A stretch of 64,000 nt of DNA, taken from NCBI GenBank assembly GCA_037974665.1, contig CM075773.1, positions 17,164,146 to 17,228,145 of the forward strand, in the 5' to 3' direction. Positions 47,995 through 60,040 of the stretch are shown here, piece by piece. A model generated the notes under the pieces. That model ran no database searches and was not told the origin of the DNA. It worked only from the letters and a program-made list of their open reading frames with translations. Within the stretch, counting starts at the first letter, position 1, and each line of letters starts with the position of its first letter. The DNA comes from Ehretia macrophylla. Taxonomy: Eukaryota; Streptophyta; Magnoliopsida; Boraginales; Ehretiaceae. The translations under genes were made by a program, and so were the position numbers.

Positions 47995-48551
47995 GTCATG
48001 TTGAGGGCACAATTCCTTTATGTGTTAACGGTTCACAGTCCCAGCCTAGAGATATGGCCCATTCAAAAGGCCCAATGGGCTTAACGACAACCCATCCGCT
48101 TCAACAACGCAGCATCCTCGCAAGATGTGATACCGACGGATTGTAGAGTCCTCTAATGTGCCGCGAGTAAGGTTGTCGTCCTTTTAACAACTCACGACGT
48201 ACGATCCAGGACGGAAAAACAGAGCAAAAGAAGAAAAGTGGCCCGAAACAGATGAAAACGTTCGATTTTGAGCTCCGAAAAGGGTACGGCGAGCTAGCTA
48301 CCTGCCCCCGTCGTAGAGCTCTCGGAGAGCTTTCCAACGGTTTGCTGTGCGCCGCGTAACTCCTTTCGGATCAAAAGTTATGGGCACCGGAGCGACGGAG
48401 ACCTGGTCACAAGCCCTACGCCCTCGGTTTGCGGGCCCAGCCTCCACGTGAAGAGAAGTTGTCTTGCCCAAGGTGCCGTGGGATTCGATAATAGAAATGT
48501 GGTGGGTAAAGTATTTTGGCAACCCTAACCGGAGCAAAAAAAATTGAAACG

Positions 48552-48671
48552 GGGGGTGCAACACGAGGACTTCCCAGGGGGTCACCCACCCTAGTACTAC
48601 TCTCGCCCAAGCATGCTTAACTTCGGAGTTCTAATGGGATCTGGTGCATTAGTGCTGGTAAAATCGCACCC
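48552..48671 (-). rRNA. 5S rRNA gene 5S-72 (divergent)
   Basis: Six substitutions: A83G (box C), G58A (box A), C39U, G30A, A11U and C10U. The TATA-like flank reads ctttaagtg. Confidence 0.86.
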
Positions 48672-49227
48672 GTCATGTTGAGGGCACAATTCCTTTAAGT
48701 GTTAACGGTTCACAGTCCCAGCCTAGAGATATGGCCCATTCAAAAGGCCCAATGGGCTTAACGACAACCCATCCGCTTCAACAACGCAGCATCCTTGCAA
48801 GACGTGATATCGACGCATTGTAGGGTCCTCTAATGTGCCGCGAGTAAGGTTGTCGTGATTTTAACAACTCACGACGTACGATCCGGGACGAAAAAACAGA
48901 GCAAAAGAAGAATGTGGCCCGAAACTGATGAAAACGTTCGATTTTGAGCTCTGAAAAGGGCACGGCGAGCTATCTAGCTGCCCCCGTCGTAGAGCTCTCA
49001 GAGAGCTTTCCAACGGTATGCTGTGCGCCTCGTAACTCCTTACGGATCAAAAGTTATGGGCACCGGAGCGACGGAGACCTGGTCACAAGCCCTACGCCCT
49101 CGGTTTGCGGGACCAGCCTCCACGTGAAGAGAAGTTGTCTTGCCCAAGGTGCCGTGGGATTCGATAATAGAAATGTGGTGGGTAAAGTATCTTGGCAACC
49201 CTAACCGGAGCAAAAAAAATTGAAAAG

Positions 49228-49347
49228 GGGGGTGCAACACGAGGACTTCCCTGGGGGTCACCCATCCTAGTACCACTCTCGCCCAAGCACGCTTAACTTC
49301 GGAGTTCTGATGGGATCCGGTGCATTAGTGCTGGTGTGATCGCACCC
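49228..49347 (-). rRNA. 5S rRNA gene 5S-73
   Basis: Substitutions U96A, A74G and U12C, exactly as in 5S-78, and the same flank changes (T at -1, gcataattcc, cacaattcc). Confidence 0.92.
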
Positions 49348-49904
49348 ATCATGTTGAGGGCATAATTCCTTTATGTGTTAACGGTTCACAATTCCAGCCT
49401 AGAGATATGGCCCATTCAAAAGGCCCAATGGGCTTAACGACAACCCATCCGCTTCAACAACGCAGCATCCTCGCAAGACGTGATATCGACGCATTGTAGG
49501 GTCCTCTAATGTGCCGCGAGTAAGGTTGTCGTCCTTTTAACAGCTCACGACGTACGATCCGGGACGGAAAAACAGAGCAAAAGAAGAAAAGTGGCCCGAA
49601 ACTGATGAAAATGTTCGATTTTGAGCTCCGAAAAGGGCATAGCGAGCTTGCTCGCTGTTCCCGTCGTAGAGCTCTCAGAGAGCTTTCCAACGGTATGCTG
49701 TGCGCCTCGTAACTCCTTACGGATCAAAAGTTATGGGCACCGGAGCGACGGAGACCTGGTCACAAGCCCTACGCCCTCGGTTTGCGGGCCCAGCCTCCAC
49801 GTGAAGAGAAGTTGTCTTGCCCAAGGTGCCGTGGGATTCGATAATAGAAATGTGGTGGGTAAAGTATCTTGGCAACCCTAACCGGAGCAAAAAAAATTGA
49901 AAAT

Positions 49905-50024
49905 GGGGGTGCAACACGAGGACTTCCCAGGGGGTCACCCATCCTAGTACTACTCTCGCCCAAGCACGCTTAACTTCGGAGTTCTGATGGGATCCGGTGC
50001 ATTAGTGCTGGTATGATCGCACCC
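49905..50024 (-). rRNA. 5S rRNA gene 5S-74 (consensus)
   Basis: Exact consensus gene, the only one after 30 kb. The flank reads cccgtaatg and the region upstream has several changes (tgtattaacgattc). Confidence 0.96.
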
Positions 50025-50573
50025 GTAATGTTGAGGGCACAATTCCTTTATGTATTAACGATTCACAATCCCAGCCTAGAGATATGACCCATTCAATAGG
50101 CCCAATGGGCTTAACGACAACCCATCCGCTTCAACAACGCAGCATCCTCGCAAGACGTGATATCGACGCATTGTATGGTCCTCTAATGTGCCGCGAGTAA
50201 GGTTGTCGTCCTTTTAACAGCTCACGACGTACGATCCAGGACGGAAAAACAGAGCAAAAAAAGAAAAGTGGCCCGAAATAGATGAAAACGTTCGATTTTG
50301 AGCTCCGAAAAGGGCAGAGCAAGCTATCACGCTGCCCCCATCGTAGAGCTCTCAGAGAGCTTTCCAACGGTATGCTGTGCGCCTCGTAACTCCTTACGGA
50401 TCAAAAGTTATGGGTACCGTAGTGACGGAGACCTGTTCACAAGTCCCATGCCCTCGGTTTGCGGGCCCAGCCTCTACGTGAAGAGAAGTTGTCTTGCCCA
50501 AGGTGCCGTGGGATTCATTAATAGAAATGTGTCGGATAAGGCAAGGCTAACCGGGACAAAAAAAATTAAAAAG

Positions 50574-50693
50574 CGGGGTGCAACACGAGGACTTCCCAGG
50601 GGGTCACCCATCCTAGTACTACTCTCGGCCAAGCACGCTTAACTTCGGGGTTCTGATGGGATCCGGTGCATTAGTGCTGGTATGATCGCAGCC
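50574..50693 (-). rRNA. 5S rRNA gene 5S-75
   Basis: Substitutions G66C, U45C and G3C; G at nt 120. The left spacer has lost 8 bp and is rearranged near 50530, where ggtgggtaaag is replaced by gtcggataagg. Confidence 0.91.
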
Positions 50694-51250
50694 GTCATGT
50701 TGAGGGCACAATTCCTTTATGTGTTAACGGTTCACAGTCCCAGCCTAGAGATATGGCCCATTCAAAAGGCCCAATGGGATTAACGACAACCCATCCGCTT
50801 CTACAACGCAGCATCCTCTTAAGACTTGATATCGACGCATTGTAGGGTCCTCTAATGTGCCGCGAGTAAGGTTGTCGTCCTTTTAACAGCTCACGACGTA
50901 CGATCCAGGACGGAAAAACAGAGCCAAAGAAGAAAAGTGGCCCGAAACAGATGGAAACGTTCGATTTTGAGCTCCGAAAAGGGCACAGCGAGCTTGCTCG
51001 TTGGCCCCGTCGTAGAGCTCTCAGAGAGCTTTCCAACGGTATGCTGTGCGCCTCGTAGCTCCTTACGGATCAAAAGTTATGGGTACCGTAGCGACGGAGA
51101 CCTGGTCACAAGCCCTACGCCCTCGGTTTGCGGGCCCTGCCTCCACGTGAAGAGAAGTTGTCTTGCCCAAGGTGCCGTGGGATTCGATAATAGAAATGTG
51201 GTGGGTAAAGTATCTTGGCAACCCTAACCGGAGCAAAAAAAATTGAAAAG

Positions 51251-51370
51251 GGGGGTGCAACACGAGGACTTCCCAGGGGGTCACCCATCCTAGTACTACT
51301 CTCGCCCAAGCACGCTTAACTTCGGAGTTTTGATGGGATCCGGTGCATTAGTGCTGGTATGATAGCACCC
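51251..51370 (-). rRNA. 5S rRNA gene 5S-76
   Basis: Substitutions G41A and G7U, the third copy of this allele pair. Confidence 0.94.
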
Positions 51371-51927
51371 GTCATGTTGAGGGCACAATTCCTTTATGTG
51401 TTAACGGTTCACAGTCCCAGCCTAGAGATATGGCCCATTCAAAAGGCCCAATGGGCTTAACGACAACCCATCCGCTTCAACAACGCAGCATCCTCGCAAG
51501 ATGTGATACCGACGCATTGTAGAGTCCTCTAATGTGCCGCGAGTAAGGTTGTCGTCCTTTTAACAACTCACGACGTACGATCCAGGGCGGAAAAACAGAG
51601 CCAAAGAAGAAAAGTGGCCCGAAACAGATGAAAACGTTGGATTTTGAGCTCCGAAAAGGGTACGGCGAGCTAGCTACCTGCCCCCGTCGTAGAGCTCTCG
51701 AAGAGCTTTCCAACAGTATGCTGTGCGCCGCGTAACTCCTTACGGATCAAAAGTTATGGGCACCGAAGTGACGGAGACCTGGTCATAAGCCCTATGCCCT
51801 CGGTTTGCGGGCCCAGCCTCCAAGTGAAGCGAAGTTGTCTTGCCCAACGTGCCGTGGGATTCGATAATAGAATTGTGGTGGATAAAGTATCTTGGCATCC
51901 CTAACCGAAGGAAAAAAAATTGAAAAG

Positions 51928-52047
51928 GGGGTTGCAACACGAGGACTTCCCAGGGGGTCACCCATCTAAGTACTACTCTCGCCCAAGCATGCTTAACTTC
52001 GGAGTTCTTATGGGATCCGGTGCATTAGTGCTGGTATAATCGCACCC
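51928..52047 (-). rRNA. 5S rRNA gene 5S-77 (divergent)
   Basis: Six substitutions: C116A, G81A, A80U, G58A (box A), C39A and C10U. Position fits the 62/72/83 group, but it lacks A83G. Confidence 0.86.
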
Positions 52048-52596
52048 GTCATGTTGATAGCACAATTCCTTTATGTGTTAACGGTTCACAGTCCCAGCCT
52101 AGAGAGATGGCCCATTCAGAAGGCCCAATGGGCTTAATGACAACCCATCCGCTTCAACAACGCAGCATCCTGGCAAGACGTGATATCGACGCATTGTAGG
52201 GTCCTCTAATGTGCCGCGAGTAAGGTTGTCGTCCTTTTAACAGCTCACGACGTACGATCCGGAACGGAAAAACAGAGCAAAAGAAGAAAAGTGGCCCGAA
52301 ACTGATGAAAACGTTTGATTTTGAGCTCCGAAAAGGGCACAACTAGCTGCCTCAGTTGTAGAGCTCTCAGAGAGCTTTCCAACGGTATGCTGTGCGCCTC
52401 GTTACTCCTTACGGATCAAAAGTTATGGGCACCGTAGCGACGAAGACCTGGTCACAAGCCTTACGCCCTCGGTTTGCGGGCCCAGCCTCCACGTGAAGAG
52501 AAGTTGTCTTGCCCAAGGTGCCGTAGGATTCGATAATAGAAATGTGGTGGGTAAAGTATCTTGGCAACCCTAACCGGAGCAAAAAAAATTGAAAAG

Positions 52597-52716
52597 GGGG
52601 GTGCAACACGAGGACTTCCCTGGGGGTCACCCATCCTAGTACCACTCTCGCCCAAGCACGCTTAACTTCGGAGTTCTGATGGGATCCGGTGCATTAGTGC
52701 TGGTGTGATCGCACCC
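52597..52716 (-). rRNA. 5S rRNA gene 5S-78
   Basis: Substitutions U96A, A74G and U12C, as in 5S-73; its spacer instead matches unit 63 and has an 8-bp deletion near 52345. It looks like a recombinant of the two types. Confidence 0.92.
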
Positions 52717-53272
52717 ATCATGTTGAGGGCATAATTCCTTTATGTGTTAACGGTTCACAATTCCAGCCTAGAGATATGGCCCATTCAAAAGGCCCAATGG
52801 GCTTAACGACAACCCATCCGCTTCAACAACGCAGCATCCTCGCAAGACGTGATATCGACGCATTGTAGGGTCCTCTAATGTGCCGCGAGTAAGGTTGTCG
52901 TCCTTTTAACAGCTCACGACATACGATCCGGGACGGAAAAACAGAGAAAAAGAAGAAAAGTGGCACGAAACTGATAAAAAGGTTCGATTTTGATCTCCGA
53001 AAAGGGCACAGCGAGCTAGCTAGCTGCCCCCGTCGTAGAGCTCTCGAAGAGCTTTCCAACGGTATGCTGTGCGTCTCGTAACTCCTTACGGATCAAAAGT
53101 TATGGGCACCGTAGCGACAGAGACCTGGTCACAAGCCCGACGCCCTCGGTTTGCGGGCCCAGCCTCCACGTGAAGAGAAGTTCTCTTGCCCAAGGTGCCG
53201 TGGGATTCGATAATAGAAATGTGGTGGGTAAAGTATCTTGGCAACCCTAACCGGAGCAAAAAAAATGAAAAG

Positions 53273-53392
53273 GGGGGTGCAACACGAGGACTTCCCAGGG
53301 GGTCACCCATCCTAGTACTACTCTCGCCCAAGCACGCTTAACTTCGGAGTTCTGATGGGATCCGGTGCATTAGTGCTGGTATGATCGTACCC
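53273..53392 (-). rRNA. 5S rRNA gene 5S-79
   Basis: One substitution, G5A, with the cccgtaatg flank of 5S-57 and 5S-64. Confidence 0.95.
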
Positions 53393-53949
53393 GTAATGTT
53401 GAGGGCACAATTCCTTTATGTGTTAACGGTTCACAGTCCCAGCCTAGAGATATGGCCCATTCAAAAGGCCCAATGGGCTTAACGACAACCCATCCGCTTC
53501 AACAACGCAGCATCCTCGCAAGACGTGATACCGACGCATTGTAGGGTCCTCTAATGTGCCGCGAGTAAGATTGTCGTCCTTTTAACAGCTCACGACGTAC
53601 GATCCGGGACGGAAAAACAGAGCAAAAGAAGAAAAGTAGCCCGAAACTGATGAAAACGTTCGATTTTGAGCTCCGAAAAGGGTACGGCGAGCTAGCTACC
53701 TGCCCCCGTCGTAGAGCTCTCGGAGAGCTTTCCAACGGTTTGCTGTGCGCCGCGTAACTCCTTACGGATCAAAAGTTATGGGCACCGGAGCGACGGAGAC
53801 CTGGTCACAAGCCCTACGCCCTCGGTTTGTGGGCCCAGTCTCCACGTGAAGCGAAGTTGTCTTGCCCAAGGTGCCGTGGGATTCGATAATAGAAATGTGG
53901 TGGATAAAGTATCTTGGCAACACTAACCGGAGAAAAAAAAATTGAAAAG

Positions 53950-54068
53950 GGGGGTGCAACAAGAGACTTCTCAGGGGGTTACCCATCCTAGTACTACTCT
54001 CGCCCAAGCACGTTTTACTTCGGAGTTCTTATGGGATCCGGTGCATTAGTGCTGGTATGATCGCACCC
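53950..54068 (-). rRNA. 5S rRNA gene 5S-80 (1-nt deletion, divergent)
   Basis: 119 nt: one base is lost at about nt 104-105 beside G108U. Also G98A, G89A (box C), G56A and U53A (box A) and C39A. Function is doubtful. Confidence 0.83.
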
Positions 54069-54625
54069 GTCATGTTGAGGGCACAATTTCTTTATGTGTT
54101 AACGGTTCACAGACCCAGACTAGAGAGATGGCCCATTCAGAAGGCCCAATGGGCTTAACGACAACCCATCCGCTTCAACAACGCAGCATCCTCGCAAGAC
54201 ATGATATTGACGCATTGTAGGGTCCTCTAATGTGCCGCGAGTAAGGTTGTCGTCCTTTTAACAGCACACGAAGTACGATCCAGGACGGAAAAACATAGCA
54301 AAAGAAGAAAAGTGGCCCGAAATAGATGAAAACGTTCGATTTTGAGCTCCGAAAAGGGCAAAGAAAGCTAGCTGGCTGCCCCTGTCGTAGAGATCTCGGA
54401 GAGCTTTACAACGGTATGTTGTGCGCCGCGTAAATCCTTACGGATCAAAAGTTATGGGCACCGGAGCGACGGAGACCTGGTCACAAGCCCTACGCCCTCG
54501 GTTTGCGGGCCCAGCCTCCACGTGAAGAGAAGTTGTCTTGCCCAAGGTGCCACAGGATTCGATAATAGAAATGTGGTGGATAATGTATCTTGGCAACCCT
54601 AACCGGAGCAAAAAAAATTAAAAAG

Positions 54626-54745
54626 CGGGGTGCAACACGAGGACTTCCCAGGGGGTCACCCATCTTAGTACTACTCTCGGCCAAGCACGCTTAACTTCGG
54701 AGTTCTGATGGGATCCGGTGCATTAGTGCTGGTATGATCGCACCG
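54626..54745 (-). rRNA. 5S rRNA gene 5S-81
   Basis: Substitutions G81A (box C), G66C and G1C; G at nt 120. Confidence 0.91.
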
Positions 54746-55301
54746 GTCATATTGAGGGCACAATTCCTTTATGTGTTAACGGTTCACAGTCCCAGCCTAG
54801 AGATATGGCCCATTCAAAAGGCCCAATGGGATTAACGACAACCCATCCGCTTCAACAACGCAGCATCCTCGCAAGACTTGATATCGACGCATTGTAGGGC
54901 CCTCTAATGTCCAGCAAGTTAGGTTGTCGTCCTTTTAACAACTCACGACGTACGATCCAGGGCGGAAAAACAGAGCCAAAGAAGAAAAGTGGCCCGAAAC
55001 AGATGAAAACGTTGGATTTTGAGCTCCGAAAAGGGCACAGCGAGCTTGCTCGCTGACCCCGTCGTAGAGCTCTCAGAGAGCTTTCCAACGGTATGCTGTG
55101 CGCCTCGTAGCTCCTTACAGATCAAAAGTTATGGGTACCGTAGCGACGGAGACCTGGTCACAAGCCCTACGCCCTCGGTTTACGGGCCCGCCCTCCACGT
55201 GAAGCGAAATTGTCTTGCCCAAGGTGCCATGGGATTCGATAATAGAAATGTGGTGGGTAAAGTATGTTGGCAACCCTAACCGGAGCAAAAAAAATTGAAA
55301 A

Positions 55302-55421
55302 CGGCGTACAACACGAGGACTTCCCAGGGGGTCACCCATCCTAGTACTACTCTCGCACAAGCACGCTTAACTTCGGAGTTCTGATGGGATCCAGTGCATT
55401 AGTGCTGGTATGATCGCACCC
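55302..55421 (-). rRNA. 5S rRNA gene 5S-82
   Basis: Substitutions C117G, C114U, G65U and C29U; G at nt 120. Helix I is weakened on its 3' strand. Confidence 0.88.
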
Positions 55422-55978
55422 GTCATGTTGAGGGCACAATTCCTTTATGTGTTAATGGTTCACAGACCCAGCCTAGAGATATGGCCCATTCAAAAGGCCC
55501 AATGGGCTTAACGACAACCCATCCGCTTCAACAACGCAGCATCCTCGCAAGATGTGATACCGACGCATTGTAGAGTACTCTAATGTGCCGCGAGTAAGGT
55601 TGTCGTCCTTTTAACAACTCACGACGTACGATCCAGGACGGAAAAACAGAGCAAAAGAAGAAAAGTGGCCCGAAACAGATGAAAACGTTCGATTTTGAGC
55701 TCCGAAAAGGGTACGGCGACCTAGCTCCCTCCCCCCGTCGCAGAGCTCTTGGAGAGCTTCCCAACGGTCTGCTGTGCGCCGCGTCACTCCTTTCGGATCA
55801 AAAGTTATGGGCACCGGAGCGACGGAGACCTGGTCACAAGCCCTACGCCCTCGGTTTGCGGGCCCAGCCTCCACGTGAAGATAAGTTGTCTTGCCCAAGG
55901 TGCCGTGGGATTCGATAATAGAAATGTGGTGGGTAAAGTATTTTGGCAACCCTAACCGGAGCAAAAAAAATTGAAACG

Positions 55979-56098
55979 GGGGGTGCAACACGAGGACTTC
56001 CCAGGGGGTCACCCACCCTAGTACTACTCTCGCCCAAGCACGCTTAACTTCGGGGTTCTTATGGGATCCGGTGCATTAGTGCTGGTATAATCGCACTC
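55979..56098 (-). rRNA. 5S rRNA gene 5S-83
   Basis: Five substitutions: A83G (box C), U45C, C39A, C10U and G2A. Confidence 0.87.
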
Positions 56099-56655
56099 GT
56101 CATGTTGAGGGCACAATTCCTTTATGTGTTAACGGTTCACAGTCCCAGCCTAGAGATATGGCCCATTCAAAAGGCCCAATGGGCTTAACGACAACCCATC
56201 CGCTTCAACAACGCAGCATCCTTGCAAGACGTGATATCGACGCATTGTAGGGTCCTCTAATGTGCCGCGAGTAAGGTTGTCGTCCTTTTAACAACTCACG
56301 ACGTACGATCCAGGACGAAAAAACAGAGCAAAAGAAGAAAAGTGGCCCGAAACTGATGAAAACGTTCGATTTTGAGCTCCGAAAAGGGCACAGCAAGCTA
56401 GCTAGCTGCCCCCGTCGTAGAGCTCTCAGAGAGCTTTCCAACGGTATGCTGTGCGCCTCGTAACTCCTTACGGATCAAAAGTTATGGGCACCGGAGCGAC
56501 GGAGACCTGGTCACAAGCCCTACGCCCTCGGTTTGCTGGCCCAGCCTCCACGTGAAGAGAAGTTGTCTTGCCCAAGGTGCCGTGGCATTCGATAATAGAA
56601 ATGTGGTGGGTAAAGTATCTTGGCAACGCTAACCGGAGCAAAAAAAATTGAAAAG

Positions 56656-56775
56656 GGGGGTGCAACACGAGGACTTCCCAGGGGGTCACCCATCCTAGTA
56701 CTACTCTCGACCAAGCACGCTTAACTTTGGAATTCTGGTCGGATCCGGTGCATTAGTGCTGGTATGATTGCACCC
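56656..56775 (-). rRNA. 5S rRNA gene 5S-84 (divergent)
   Basis: Six substitutions: G66U, G48A, C44U, U38C, C36G and G7A. The spacer has caacgctaacc, a marker of the first 18 kb. Confidence 0.86.
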
Positions 56776-57332
56776 GTCATGTTGAGGGCACAATTCCTTT
56801 ATGTGTTAACGGTTCACAGTCCCAGCCTAGAGATATGGCCCATTCAAAAGGCCCAATGGGCTTAACGACAGCCCATCCGCTTCAACAACGCAGCATCCTC
56901 GCAAGACGTTATATCGACGCGTTGTAGGGTCCTCTAATGTCCCGTGAGTAAGGTTGTCATCCTTTTAACAGCTCACGACGTACGATCTGGGACGGAAAAA
57001 TAGAGCAAAAGAAGAAAAGTGGCCCGAAACTGATGAAAACGTTCGATTTTGAGCTCCGAAAAGGGCACATCGAGGTAGCTCGCTACCCCCGTCGTAGAGC
57101 TCTCATAGAGCTTTCCAACGGTATGCTGTGCACCTCGTAACTCCTTACGGATCAAAAGTTATGGGCACCGTAGCGACGGAGACCTGGTCACAAGCCCTAC
57201 GCCCTCGGTTTGCGGGCCCAGCCTCCACGTGAAGAGAAGTTGTCTTGCCCAAGGTGCCGTGGGATTCGATAATAGAAATGTGGTGGGTAAAGTATCTTGG
57301 CAACCCTAACCGGAGCAAAAAAAATTGAAAAG

Positions 57333-57452
57333 GGGGGTGCAACACGAGGACTTCCCAGGGGGTCACCCATCCTAGTACTACTCTCGCGCAAGCACGCTTA
57401 ACTTCGGAGTTCTGATGCTATCCGGTGCATTAGTGCTGGTATGATCGCACCC
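57333..57452 (-). rRNA. 5S rRNA gene 5S-85
   Basis: Substitutions G65C, C35G and C34A. The adjacent C35G/C34A pair is shared only with 5S-87. Confidence 0.92.
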
Positions 57453-58008
57453 GTCATGTAGAGGGCACAATTCCTTTATGTGTTAACGGTTCACAGTCCC
57501 AGCCTAGAGATATAGCCCATTCAAAAGACCCAATGGGCTTAACGACAACCCATCCGCTTCAACAACTCAGCATCCTCGCAAGACGTGATATCGACGCATT
57601 GTAGGGTCCTCTAATGTGCCGCGAGTAAGATTGTCGTCCTTTTAACAGCTCACGACGTACGATCCGGGACGGTAAAACAGAGAAAATGAAGAAAAGTGGC
57701 CCGAAACTGATGAAAACGTTCGATTTTGAGCTCCGAAAAGGGCACAGCGAGCAAGCTGGCTGCCCTCGTCGTAGAGCTCTCAGAGAGCTTTCCAACGGTA
57801 TGCTGTGCGCCGCGTAACTCCTTACGAATCAAAAGTTATGGGCACCGGAGCGACGGATACCTGGTTACAAGCCCCACGCCCTCGGTTTGCAGGCCTAGCC
57901 TCCACGTGAAGAGAAGGTGTCTAGCCCAAGGTGCCGTGGGATTCGATAGTAGAAATGTGGTGGGTAAAGTATCTTGGCAACCCTAACCGGTGCAAAAAAA
58001 ATTGAAAA

Positions 58009-58128
58009 AGGGGTACAACACGAGGACTTCCAAGGGTGTCACCCATCCTAGTACTACTCTCGCCCAAGCACGCTTAACTTCGAAGTTCTGATGGGATCTG
58101 GACCATTAGTGCTGGTATAATCGCACCC
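58009..58128 (-). rRNA. 5S rRNA gene 5S-86 (divergent)
   Basis: Eight substitutions: C114U, G97U and C92A (box C), C46U, G30A, A27U, C26G and C10U; U at nt 120. Confidence 0.84.
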
Positions 58129-58685
58129 GTCATGTTGAGGGCACAATTCCTTTATGTGTTAACGGTTCGCAGTCCCAGCCTAGAGATATGGCCCATTCAA
58201 AAGGCCCAATGGGCTTAACGACAACCCATCCGCTTCAACAACGCAGCATCCTCGCAAGACGTGATATCAACGCATTGTAGGGTCCTCTAATGTTCCGCGA
58301 GTAAGGTTGTCGTCCTTTTAACAGCTCACGACGTACGATCCGGGACGGAAAATCAGAGCAAAAGAAGAAAAGTGGCCCGAAACTGATGAAAACGTTCGAT
58401 TTTGAGCTCCGAAAAGGGCACAGAGGGCTAACTCGCTGCCCCCGTCGTAGAGCTCTCAGAGAGCTCTCCAACGGTATGCTGTGCGCCTCGTAACTCCTTA
58501 CGGATCAAAAGTTATGGGCACCGTAACGACGGAGACCTGGTCACAAGCCCTTCGCCCTCGGTTTGCGGGCCCAGCCTCCACGTGAAGAGAAGTTGTCTTG
58601 CCCAAGGTGCCATGGGATTCGATAATAGAAATGTGGTGGGTAAAGTATCTTGGCAACCATAACCGGAGCAAAAAAAATTGAAAAG

Positions 58686-58805
58686 GGGGGTGCAACACGA
58701 GGACTTCCCAGGGGGTCACCCATCCTAGTACTACTCTCGCCCAAGCACGCTTAACTTCGGAGTTCTGATGCTATCCGGTGCATTAGTGCTGGTATGATCG
58801 CACCC
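58686..58805 (-). rRNA. 5S rRNA gene 5S-87
   Basis: Substitutions C35G and C34A, as in 5S-85, 1,353 bp away. Confidence 0.93.
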
Positions 58806-59363
58806 GTCATGTTGAGGGCACAATTCCTTTATGTGTTAACGGTTCACAGTCCCAGCCTAGAGATATGGCCCATTCAAAAGGCCCAATGGGCTTAACAAAA
58901 ACCCATCCGCTTCAACAACGCAGCATCCTCGCAAGACGTGATATCGACGCATTGTAGGGTCCTCTAATTTCCCGCGTGTAAGGTTGTCATCCTTTTAACA
59001 GCTCACGACGTACGATCTGGGATGGAAAAACAGAGCAAAAACCAGAATAGTGGCCCAAAACTGATTAAAACGTTCAATTTTTGGCTCCCAAAAGGGTAAA
59101 GCGAGCAATCTAGTTGCCCCCGTCGTAGAACTCTCGAAGAGCTTTCCAACGGTATGCTGTGCGCCGTGTAACTCCTTACGGATCAAAAGTTATCGGCACC
59201 GGACCGACGGAGACCTGGTCACAAGCCCTACGCCCTCGGTTTGCGGGCCCAGCCTCCAAGTGAAGCGAAGTTGTCTTGCCCAAGGTACCGTGGGATTCGA
59301 TAATAGAATTTTGGTGGATAAAGTATCTTGGCAACCCTAACCGGAGCAAATAAAATTGAAAAG

Positions 59364-59483
59364 GGGGGTGCAACACAAAGACTTCCCAAGGGGTCACCCA
59401 TCCTAGTACTACTCTCGCCCAATCACGCTTAACTTCGGAGTTTTGATGGGATCCGGTGCATTAGTGCTGGTATGATCGCACCC
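59364..59483 (-). rRNA. 5S rRNA gene 5S-88
   Basis: Five substitutions: C107U, C105U, C95U, C61A (box A) and G41A. Its left spacer is also unusually altered (aaccagaata near 59039). The T8 run is broken (gcaaataaaatt). Confidence 0.87.
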
Positions 59484-60040
59484 GTCATGTTGAGGGCACA
59501 ATTCCTTTATGTGTTAACGGTTCATAGTCCCAGCCTAGAGATATGGCCCATTCAAAAGGCCCAATGGGCTTAACGACAACCCATCCGCTTCAACAACGCA
59601 GCATCCTCGCAAGACGTGATATCGACGCATTGTAGGGTCCTCTAATGTGGCGCGAGTAAGGTTGTCGTCCTTTTAACAGCTCACGACGTACGATCCGGTT
59701 CGGAAAAACAGAGAAAAAGAAGAAAAGTGGCCCGAAACTGATGAAAACGTTCGATTTTGAGCTCCGAAAAGGGCAAAGTGGGCTAGCTAGCTGCGCCCGT
59801 CGTAGAGCTCTCAGAGAGCTTTCCAACGGTATGCTGTGCGCCTCGTAACTCCTTACGGATCAAAAGTTATGGGCACCGGAGCGATGGAGACCTGGTCACA
59901 AGCCCTACGCCCTCGGTTTGCGGGCCCAGCCTCCACGTGAAGAGAAGTTGTCTTGCCCAAGGTGCCGTGGGATTCGATAATAGAAATGTGGTGGGCAATG
60001 TATCTTGGCAACCCTAACCGGAGCAAAAAAAATTGAAAAG

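Larger units (their letters stand above)
46641..49347 (-). repeat. Higher-order block B, copy 2 (units 70-73)
   Basis: Units 70-72 carry the unit 60-62 markers at an exact offset of 6,770 bp (ten units), and unit 69 similarly matches unit 59 (both have ggcaactctaaccgg and C39A). Unit 73 instead shares three gene substitutions and flank changes with unit 78, so 70-73 matches 75-78 five units on. Confidence 0.85.
50025..54068 (-). repeat. Higher-order block B, copy 3 (units 75-80)
   Basis: The best partner of units 60-65. The spacers of units 75 and 78 each carry a private 8-bp deletion (near 50530 and 52345), which explains the drift in offset from 10,146 to 10,138. Gene 76 has exactly the same alleles as genes 61 and 71. 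Confidence 0.85.
54069..56098 (-). repeat. Higher-order block B, copy 4 (units 81-83)
   Basis: Three units related to 60-62, 70-72 and 75-77. The spacer of unit 81 shares acagcacacgaag with that of unit 60 (54261 and 40063). Gene 81 has G66C, gene 83 has A83G, and the spacer right of gene 83 shares catccttgca with those right of 62 and 72. Gene 82 lacks the G41A + G7U pair, so this copy is mosaic. Confidence 0.75.
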
